Source of the DNA: Cognatundibacterium aquatile
GTDB lineage: Bacteria; Pseudomonadota; Gammaproteobacteria; Burkholderiales; Burkholderiaceae_D
Assembly: GCF_014699135.1 (NCBI RefSeq)
Contig: NZ_JACOFT010000005.1
Coordinates: 62,288-126,287, forward strand
Reading direction: 5' to 3'
Length of the DNA: 64,000 nucleotides
Shown: positions 57,771 through 64,000 of the stretch, in pieces
How positions within the stretch are numbered: the first letter of the stretch is position 1
How the letters are laid out: each line of letters opens with the position of its first letter
Made by a program: the position numbers and the translations under genes
The notes under the pieces: generated by a model
The model's input: the letters and a program-made list of their open reading frames with translations, nothing else
Database searches by the model: none
What the model was told of the DNA's origin: nothing

Positions 57771-59584
57771 GTCACCTCCTGCGTTATGGAAAATATGTAT
57801 TGCTGGCGCTGGTGTTCATTTTCCCGGCATTACCGGTTCCCGAATTCTGGATCACTTTATCGAATTACATAGGCTTGTATGCGATCGTCGCGCTGGGTCT
57901 GGTTTTGCTGACGGGTGTCGGTGGTCTGACCTCGTTCGGGCAGGCGGCGTTTGTCGGTATCGGCGCGTATGCCACTGCTTATCTGAGTACGACGGTGGGC
58001 TTATCACCGTGGCTGGGTTTGCTTGCCGGTTTGCTGATTACTGTCGTGGCAGCCCTGGCAATCGGGATGATTACCATGCGCTTATCCGGCCACTATCTGC
58101 CACTGGGGACGATCGCCTGGGGCTTGTCCCTGTTTTTCCTGTTCGGAAATCTCGAATTTCTGGGGAAATACGATGGCATCAACGGCATTCCGTCGATTGC
58201 GATCTTCGGCATCAGGCTTGATAGCGGCCGCAGCATGTATCTGCTGATCTGGGCCATATTGTTGCTGGCAACGCTGGCTGTACAACATCTGTTGCAGTCG
58301 CGTCCCGGTCGTGCGATACGTGCGCTCAAAGGGGGCGGTGTGATGGCGGAAGCGATGGGCGTGAATACCGCACGCATGAAAGTCATCATCTTCGTATTGG
58401 CAGCCATGCTGGCGAGTATTTCCGGCTGGCTGTATGCCCATTTACAGCGCTCCGTGAACCCGACACCGTTTGGCTTGAATGCCGGTATCGAATACTTGTT
58501 TATGGCCGTGGTAGGCGGTGCGGCGCATGTGTGGGGCGCTTTGCTGGGCTCGGCATTACTGACCATCCTGAAAGATAAACTGCAAGCGATACTGCCTGCT
58601 TTGTTAGGCAGTAATGGTAATTTTGAAGTGATTGTTTTTGGTGTCTTGCTGATTCTGTTGCTGCAAACGGCGCGTGATGGCGTCTGGCCTTATCTGCTTC
58701 GTGCAGCGAAAAATATATTCCGGCCGTGGTTGGCGACAGAACCGGCTATCGTGATCAACACTCACAGTGCGCCACTAGCCAGTCGTATTAAGCCAGCCAG
58801 TGGTAACGTGATTTTAGAGATAGCGCAGGCGCGCAAAGAGTTTGGTGGTCTGGTCGCTGTGAATGACATGCAGTTCAGCGTCAGCGCTGGTCAGATTGTC
58901 GGTCTGATCGGGCCGAATGGTGCCGGTAAATCGACAATGTTCAATCTCGTAACAGGTGTGTTGCCGCTGACCAGCGGCATGGTACGTTTTTATAGCAATG
59001 GTCAGTTACAGGACATTACCGGTCTCGCTTCGCGCGACATCGTCAGACTCGGCATCGCCCGCACGTTTCAGCATGTACGTTTGCTGGCGAATATGAGTGT
59101 GCTGGAAAACGTGGCGATAGGCGCGCACTTGCGACACAAGCAAGGCGATATCAGCGAAGTCTTCGCCAGTATTTTGCGTCGCGACCGGAAAATCGAAGAC
59201 AGCTTGCTGGCCGAAGCAGCACGCCAGCTTGAACGGGTTGGATTGGCACACCTGATGCATGAAGAAGCAGGCAATCTGGCGCTGGGTCAGCAACGTATTT
59301 TGGAAATTGCACGTGCGCTGTGCTGCGACCCGGTTTTGCTGTTACTCGACGAGCCTGCCGCTGGTTTGCGCTATAAGGAAAAGCAGGAACTCGCAGAGTT
59401 GTTGCGAAAATTGCGCGCCGAAGGAATGAGCATTTTGCTGGTGGAACACGATATGGATTTCGTGATGAACCTGACCGATCATCTGGTCGTGATGGAATTC
59501 GGCAGCAAAATAGCCGAGGGTTTGCCGCAAGAAATTCAACAACATCCGGCAGTATTGGAAGCGTATTTAGGTGGAATAGACTGA
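57767..59584 (+). CDS. Fused LivM permease and LivG ATPase
   Basis: Residues 1 to about 320 are a LivM-type permease ([38 protein letters not shown]). Residues from about 345 are a LivG-type ATPase with Walker [10 protein letters not shown] near 384, signature [15 protein letters not shown] and Walker [12 protein letters not shown]. Fusing permease to ATPase fixes their ratio. It overlaps livF by one base (TGATG). The ligand is set by the binding protein. Confidence 0.9.
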   Translation: MSHLLRYGKYVLLALVFIFPALPVPEFWITLSNYIGLYAIVALGLVLLTGVGGLTSFGQAAFVGIGAYATAYLSTTVGLSPWLGLLAGLLITVVAALAIGMITMRLSGHYLPLGTIAWGLSLFFLFGNLEFLGKYDGINGIPSIAIFGIRLDSGRSMYLLIWAILLLATLAVQHLLQSRPGRAIRALKGGGVMAEAMGVNTARMKVIIFVLAAMLASISGWLYAHLQRSVNPTPFGLNAGIEYLFMAVVGGAAHVWGALLGSALLTILKDKLQAILPALLGSNGNFEVIVFGVLLILLLQTARDGVWPYLLRAAKNIFRPWLATEPAIVINTHSAPLASRIKPASGNVILEIAQARKEFGGLVAVNDMQFSVSAGQIVGLIGPNGAGKSTMFNLVTGVLPLTSGMVRFYSNGQLQDITGLASRDIVRLGIARTFQHVRLLANMSVLENVAIGAHLRHKQGDISEVFASILRRDRKIEDSLLAEAARQLERVGLAHLMHEEAGNLALGQQRILEIARALCCDPVLLLLDEPAAGLRYKEKQELAELLRKLRAEGMSILLVEHDMDFVMNLTDHLVVMEFGSKIAEGLPQEIQQHPAVLEAYLGGID

Positions 59585-60354
59585 TGACACAAGAAAATTC
59601 ACAGGCAAATTCACAAGCGCTGCTGGTCACCGATCAATTGCAGGTGTTGTACGGCAAGGTCGAAGCCTTGCAGGCGACGAATATCCGGGTGGAGCGTGGA
59701 CAGATCGTCACCGTCATCGGCCCGAATGGCGCAGGCAAATCAACGATGCTCAATGGTATTGCCGGTGCCTTGCCTGCCAGTGGCAGCCAGCGTGGGCAGG
59801 TCCTTTTTAACGGGCAGGATTTACGCGGCATCAGCATAGAAAAACGCGTCGCGATGGGGATGTCGCTGGTGCCGGAAAAGCGCGAATTGTTCTCCAGCAT
59901 GAAAGTGGAAGACAATCTTTTGTTAGGCAGTTACCGCCGTTATCAGGCCGGTGAAAAAAACTATGCCGATCAGCTCAGCGTGGTGTTTGATTTATTTCCG
60001 CGTCTGAAGGAAAGGCGTCATCAGGAAGCGGGCACTTTATCGGGTGGCGAGCGACAGATGCTTGCGCTGGGGCGCGCACTGATGGCAAAACCGCAGTTGC
60101 TGATGCTCGATGAACCTAGCCTTGGTCTGGCGCCATTGATCGTCAAAGAAATTTTTCACATCATTCAGCGACTCAGGCAAACCGGCGTTGCCATATTATT
60201 GGTTGAACAGAATGCCCGTGCTGCTTTACAGGTGGCCGACTATGCGTATGTGTTGGAAACCGGCGCGATTGCACTGCAAGGAAATGCCGCAGAACTTGCC
60301 AATGATCAGCGCGTGATTGATACCTATTTGGGGCTGACGAAAAAATCTCACTGA
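59584..60354 (+). CDS. livF: LivF-type ATPase
   Basis: This 256-residue ATPase carries Walker [10 protein letters not shown] near residue 46, signature LSGGERQMLALGRAL and Walker B LLMLDEPSLGLAP. LivF pairs with the LivG half of the preceding fusion protein to power uptake. It overlaps the fusion gene stop by one base and ends the transporter genes. Confidence 0.92.
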   Translation: MTQENSQANSQALLVTDQLQVLYGKVEALQATNIRVERGQIVTVIGPNGAGKSTMLNGIAGALPASGSQRGQVLFNGQDLRGISIEKRVAMGMSLVPEKRELFSSMKVEDNLLLGSYRRYQAGEKNYADQLSVVFDLFPRLKERRHQEAGTLSGGERQMLALGRALMAKPQLLMLDEPSLGLAPLIVKEIFHIIQRLRQTGVAILLVEQNARAALQVADYAYVLETGAIALQGNAAELANDQRVIDTYLGLTKKSH

Positions 60355-60382
60355 TGTGGTATGAGCATAATGAGGGAATGCG

Positions 60383-60775
60383 ATGCTATCTCATGTATTT
60401 ATTGGCGTGAATGATTTCCAGCGCGCTTTTCACTTCTATTCGGGAGTGATGACTGAACTGGCATTACAACTTAAATTTTCAGAAGAAGATAAGGCGTGGG
60501 CAGGATGGATTAAAGCCGATCAGCCGCGCCCTCTATTTTTGATCGGCAGACCATTTAATGGAGCGCCAGCCTCGGCAGGAAATGGGCAGATGATTGCGTT
60601 ACTGGCGTCTGATCGTGCGATGGTCAGGCGAGTGTACGCAAAGGCGATACAGTTGGGGGCGACTTGCGAAGGTGCTCCGGGGCTGCGACCGCAGTATCAT
60701 GCAGATTACTACGGCGCATATTTTCGGGATCTGGATGGCAATAAATTATGCGTCTGTTGTCATACGCCGGAGTGA
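60383..60775 (+). CDS. VOC-family (glyoxalase-fold) protein
   Basis: The 130-residue protein has the vicinal-oxygen-chelate layout: LSHVFIGVNDFQRAFHFYSGVM at the start and YHADYYGAYFRDLDGNKLCVCCH at the end. The family covers glyoxalases, dioxygenases and antibiotic-binding proteins; the substrate is not evident. A GAGGGA ribosome site precedes the ATG. It ends the transporter strand block. Confidence 0.85.
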   Translation: MLSHVFIGVNDFQRAFHFYSGVMTELALQLKFSEEDKAWAGWIKADQPRPLFLIGRPFNGAPASAGNGQMIALLASDRAMVRRVYAKAIQLGATCEGAPGLRPQYHADYYGAYFRDLDGNKLCVCCHTPE

Positions 60776-60799
60776 CAACAGACTAACAACAGACAGACA

Positions 60800-61585
60800 T
60801 CACTGCGTATCCTGCATCCAGGCTTTCAGTCCGTTAACCCATTTTGCCGCCGGCAATTTCATGCTGAGTCTGATCTCTGTTGCGCGTTCATACAGCACAT
60901 CGAAATCGACTGCCGGTGCCTGTTTGAAGGCGATCGCGACGGTGTTCGCATCGTGCACCATCGGTAGCCAGACGACCGCATCAAAGGCCGCATTCAAGGC
61001 GTCCAGATTCGCGTTGCAATTGGCTTCGTAGTGTTCCGGGTTGCCGAATAAATTGACCGTCAGTATGCCGTCATCAGTCAGACAATCTGCGCAAGCCTGA
61101 TAAAACTCCGGGCTGCTGAGTGCGGGAGCTTCGGCGGCGGCATCGTACAGATCAACCTGCATCACGTCGGCTTTGCCGTGATGCGCGGTATCGGTCACGT
61201 ATGTCATGGCATCCATGGCGACGACATGCAGCCTGTCGTCGTTGGGTGGCAGGCGAAAATGCTGATAGCAGGCAGCGATCACATTCGGATTCAGCTCTAT
61301 GGCGGTGACTTGTGCATGTGGGCATTGGCGGTAACAGAATTTAGTCAGTGCGGCTGCACCGAGTCCCAGTTGGACGATATGTTGCGGTGTCTTGTTGAAC
61401 AACAGCCACATCATCATTTGCTGTACGTATTCCAGTTCAATCTGATCCGGCATGGCCAGTCGCATGGAGCCTTGTATTGCATCGGACGATAAATGCAGAG
61501 AGCGCACGCCGATGAACTCGGAAATACTGATTTCCGGATAACCGGCAATCTGGGTGGTGGCGTATAAATCGGTTGGCTTACTCAT
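60800..61585 (-). CDS. Spermidine-synthase-like protein
   Basis: This 261-residue protein belongs to the SpeE-like methyltransferase fold: IVQLGLGAAALTKFCYR as the nucleotide loop, VTAIELNPNVIAACYQHF, and VMQVDLYDA in the place where SpeE enzymes bind the amine substrate. Without the usual aspartate and YD signature in full it may not be a polyamine enzyme. Its start overlaps the glutathione S-transferase stop by four bases. Confidence 0.72.
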   Translation of the reverse strand: MSKPTDLYATTQIAGYPEISISEFIGVRSLHLSSDAIQGSMRLAMPDQIELEYVQQMMMWLLFNKTPQHIVQLGLGAAALTKFCYRQCPHAQVTAIELNPNVIAACYQHFRLPPNDDRLHVVAMDAMTYVTDTAHHGKADVMQVDLYDAAAEAPALSSPEFYQACADCLTDDGILTVNLFGNPEHYEANCNANLDALNAAFDAVVWLPMVHDANTVAIAFKQAPAVDFDVLYERATEIRLSMKLPAAKWVNGLKAWMQDTQ

Positions 61586-62223
61586 ACGGTCTTGTCCTCA
61601 GGCCAGATATCCACGCCTTCTATCTCCATCATTTTTTTCCAGCTAGGGCGATTGGTGATCAGTTGCACCAGATGATTCAGTGCCGGCCATTCGGTTGCCG
61701 GATGCGGCATCTTACGTGACCAGCGCATCAATAGTGTCAGATACAGATCGGCGACTGAAAATTGTGCACCGAGAAGATAAGGGCCATGCGCGTTCAGGTG
61801 TTGATCTAACTGATCCCATATTTTTTCTATACGCGTTTGCAGGGCATGACATACCTCATCGGGATGCGTTGCATAACCCAGTTCTGACGGATAAAACCAG
61901 AAACGATAAGTGGCCTGCAGATTGTGACTCAGATAAACCATCCACTGACGCCATTCATCATATTGTTCCGGCGTGCCGGTCAGACCCGCCGCCGGATGGC
62001 GTTCAGCGAGCAACATCATCAACGCGGCCGTTTCTATATATGGCTTACCATCGCACACCAACGTCGGCACGACCCCGTTCGGATTCAGGCGCAGGTAAGC
62101 GGGATCTTTTTGCTGATTTTTTTCAAAATCGACCAGTTGCAGTTCGTAGGGCGCACCTGTTTCCAGTAAGGCCAGATGCACCGCCATGCTGGCGGTCGCC
62201 GGAGCGTAATAAAGTGTGTACAT
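61582..62223 (-). CDS. Glutathione S-transferase
   Basis: The 213-residue protein has an N-terminal thioredoxin-like domain (MYTLYYAPATASMAVHLALLE, VVPTLVCDGKPYIETAALMM with the glutathione-binding cis-Pro and Glu-Thr) and a helical C-terminal domain. It would conjugate glutathione to electrophiles. The ATG at 62223 gives the standard start; the frame from 62292 runs into the upstream gene. It lies between the MoeB-like gene and the spermidine-synthase-like gene. Confidence 0.9.
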   Translation of the reverse strand: MYTLYYAPATASMAVHLALLETGAPYELQLVDFEKNQQKDPAYLRLNPNGVVPTLVCDGKPYIETAALMMLLAERHPAAGLTGTPEQYDEWRQWMVYLSHNLQATYRFWFYPSELGYATHPDEVCHALQTRIEKIWDQLDQHLNAHGPYLLGAQFSVADLYLTLLMRWSRKMPHPATEWPALNHLVQLITNRPSWKKMMEIEGVDIWPEDKTV

Positions 62224-62292
62224 GATTTGTCTGGAAAATCGGGCAGAGCCGGAAACATTCGCCGGCAAACATGATTGAAATGAAGGAAGCAC

Positions 62293-63045
62293 TTAGTGTT
62301 GCTCACCGCAAACCGGGCAGCGCGGATTTTTTTTCATTCCTATCGTCGTCCATTCCATGCTCATCGCATCCAGCAGCAGTAAGCGGCCTTGCAGAGATTT
62401 ACCCGTTTGCATGATCAGCTTCAATGCTTCGGCTGCCTGCATGGTGCCGATGATCCCGACCAGTGGCGCAAAGACACCCATGCTGGAACACAGGACTTCC
62501 TCGAATTTCTGATCCGGTGGAAACAGACATGCATAGCAAGGCGATTCCGTATTACGCGTATCGAAGACGCTGATCTGGCCATCAAATGCAATGGCCGCAC
62601 CGGAGACCAGCGGTCGTTGATATTTGACACAGGCAGCGTTCACCGCATGACGCGTGCTGAAATTGTCACAGCAATCAAGCACAATGTCCGCTTGCTGTAT
62701 CAGCTCTTCGAGCCGCTCACCTTGAGCCCGTTCTTGCAGGGCGATGACATGAACATCAGGATTGATCTGTTGCAGCGCTGTCCGGCCGGATAAGACTTTC
62801 GCCATGCCGACCCGCTCAGTGGTATGCAGAATTTGTCTTTGCAGATTTGTCAGATCGACGAAGTCATTATCAACCAGGGTAAGGCTGCCGACACCGGCGC
62901 TGGCAAGATACAGAGCGGCAGGCGAGCCAAGGCCACCGGCACCGATGATCAGAACTTTGGCTTCAGTAATTTTTTTCTGGCCTTCTATGCCTATCTGTTC
63001 AAGCAGAATATGGCGCGAATAGCGCAGGAGTTGATTGTCGTTCAT
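62293..63045 (-). CDS. moeB: MoeB/ThiF-family adenylyltransferase
   Basis: This 250-residue E1-like enzyme activates a ubiquitin-like sulfur carrier (MoaD or ThiS). It has the adenylate loop GAGGLGSPAALYLASAG, LVDNDFVDLTNLQRQ, and a zinc motif made of CYAC and CPVCG pairs. Whether it serves molybdopterin or thiamine synthesis cannot be told from the sequence. A strong terminator for the upstream S41 protease ends only four bases before its ATG, and no ribosome site is seen. Confidence 0.87.
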   Translation of the reverse strand: MNDNQLLRYSRHILLEQIGIEGQKKITEAKVLIIGAGGLGSPAALYLASAGVGSLTLVDNDFVDLTNLQRQILHTTERVGMAKVLSGRTALQQINPDVHVIALQERAQGERLEELIQQADIVLDCCDNFSTRHAVNAACVKYQRPLVSGAAIAFDGQISVFDTRNTESPCYACLFPPDQKFEEVLCSSMGVFAPLVGIIGTMQAAEALKLIMQTGKSLQGRLLLLDAMSMEWTTIGMKKNPRCPVCGEQH

Positions 63046-63048
63046 GAG

Positions 63049-63076
63049 ATAAAAAAGGCCGCTGTGCAGCGGCCTT
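63049..63076 (-). terminator. Terminator of the S41 protease gene, adjoining the moeB start
   Basis: On the minus strand AAGGCCGCTG and CAGCGGCCTT form a 10-bp stem with a TGCACA-type loop, followed by TTTTTT, which ends only four bases before the moeB ATG. Confidence 0.85.
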
Positions 63077-63086
63077 GAAGGTCTGA

Positions 63087-63998
63087 TTATTTTTTCTTGT
63101 GATCAGATTTGCCGTCTTTGTCGGTTTTCTCTGATTTTTCCGCACCGTCTTTTGCTGCGTCTTTTGTTTCTTTCACTTCTTTTGGCTCAGTCACTTTGAC
63201 CGGCAAGCCTTTCAGATGATTCAGGGCCTGTGCTAACTGGAAATCTTCTTTGCTGCCGTATTCCAGTGGTTTGCTTTTCTTGGCCAATGCCAGCAGGCGT
63301 TGCTCTTCCTCCAGCTCGTCCACTTTCGGGCGGACAACTTCTTTTTCTTTGTCGTTCGTCAGATGCTTTTGCAAATCTGCTTCACGTGCGCGGAAACTGT
63401 TGAAACCATCACCTTCGGCTGTTTCTTCTACATTCAGATCCGGCACGATGCCTTTTGCCTGTATCGAGCGGCCATTCGGTGTGTAGTAGCGCGCAGTCGT
63501 CAGTTTGACTGCTGTATCAGCAGAAATCTGGCGTATGGTCTGCACAGAACCTTTACCGAAACTCTGAGTACCGATCACCGTTGCGCGTTTGTAATCCTGC
63601 AAAGCACCGGCAACGATTTCAGATGCAGAAGCAGAACCGGTATTGATCAGCACAACCATAGGCACATTTTTAATGGCTTCCGGTAATTTGGCCAGCGGGT
63701 CACCCATCGCGCGGCCTGCATAATATTCACGTTTGGCGTAGAAGGTTGCTTTCGAGTCTGCCAACTGTCCATTGGTGGAGACCACCGGCACGTCCTTAGG
63801 CAAAAACGCAGCGGAAACACCGACGGCGCCTGGCAGTACGCCGCCCGGATCATTGCGTAAATCCAGCACCAGACCTTTGATTGCAGGGTCTTGCGCATAC
63901 AAAATCTGGATTTTCTTGGCCATATCTTCAACGGTTGGCTCCTGGAATTGCGAGATGCGCAGCCATGCATAACCAGGTTCAACGATCTTGGCCTTCAC
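63087..63998 (-). CDS. S41 C-terminal processing protease, partial
   Basis: The first base cut off by the window end leaves only the last 303 residues or so, from within the protease core. The Ser of the Ser-Lys dyad lies in VLINTGSASASEIVAGAL and the Lys in IGTQSFGKGSVQT. LDLRNDPGGVLPGA and TARYYTPNGRSIQAKGI are also family blocks. The missing N-terminal part would hold the signal or membrane anchor and PDZ domain. The C-terminus is rich in Lys, Asp and Glu. It degrades misfolded or tagged envelope proteins. Confidence 0.93.
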   Translation of the reverse strand: MKAKIVEPGYAWLRISQFQEPTVEDMAKKIQILYAQDPAIKGLVLDLRNDPGGVLPGAVGVSAAFLPKDVPVVSTNGQLADSKATFYAKREYYAGRAMGDPLAKLPEAIKNVPMVVLINTGSASASEIVAGALQDYKRATVIGTQSFGKGSVQTIRQISADTAVKLTTARYYTPNGRSIQAKGIVPDLNVEETAEGDGFNSFRAREADLQKHLTNDKEKEVVRPKVDELEEEQRLLALAKKSKPLEYGSKEDFQLAQALNHLKGLPVKVTEPKEVKETKDAAKDGAEKSEKTDKDGKSDHKKK

Positions 63999-64000
63999 AC

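Overview
The window looks like a chromosomal segment of a betaproteobacterium of the order Burkholderiales, most likely Oxalobacteraceae-like. This rests on metX-metW adjacency, gatCAB divergent from mreBCD-mrdA-rodA, argB followed by a HAD nucleotidase and slmA, a moderate base composition near 50% GC, and the protein sequences themselves. It is inference from gene order and recognised families, not a database match. I see no rRNA, tRNA, CRISPR array, insertion sequence or phage gene.

Layout. 0.3-3.0 kb: metX-metW (methionine) and a periplasmic M48 protease. 3.0-8.7 kb: a TonB-dependent receptor behind two LacI-type palindromes 42 bp apart, a lipoprotein 5'-nucleotidase, and exonuclease III on the other strand. 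9.1-16 kb: a polysaccharide-export locus with Wzm-like permease, Wzt-like ATPase carrying a C-terminal cargo domain, a small methyltransferase, a stretch that looks like a decayed frame, and a 1205-residue protein joining methyltransferase, coiled coil, RgpF-like and glycosyltransferase parts. 16-30.5 kb: a type II secretion locus with gspE and a SoxY-like protein on the minus strand, then gspF-G-H-I-J-K-L-M-(C/N)-D on the plus strand. Between the two halves lies a strongly codon-biased 593-residue exported protein, probably an abundant surface or S-layer-like protein, with a structured mRNA leader.

30.5-34.7 kb: gatC-gatA-gatB-pyrE on the minus strand. 34.9-42 kb: the rod-shape set mreB, mreC, mreD, mrdA, rodA, rlpA. 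42-44.6 kb: rsmI, yraN, diaA and dolP, the same neighbourhood as in E. coli. 44.7-47.3 kb: lemA and a large membrane M48 protease. 47.3-48.8 kb: a minus-strand cysteine-rich CWC protein, folE and a BLUF photoreceptor. 48.9-53.1 kb: argB, HAD nucleotidase, an orphan PhnD-like binding protein, slmA and a DUF962 protein. 53.3-60.8 kb: a fused pabB-pabC and a branched-chain-amino-acid-type ABC transporter whose second permease is fused to its first ATPase. 60.8-64 kb, minus strand: S41 protease (cut by the window end), MoeB/ThiF-like enzyme, glutathione S-transferase and a spermidine-synthase-like protein.

Most of the window is core metabolism and envelope building. The parts that look least ordinary are the multidomain polysaccharide protein (a possible WbdD-like terminator and ruler fused to glycosyltransferases), the surface protein embedded in the secretion locus with three GUAC-loop hairpins in its leader, the LacI-type operator pair before the receptor, and the BLUF-folE-CWC gene group.
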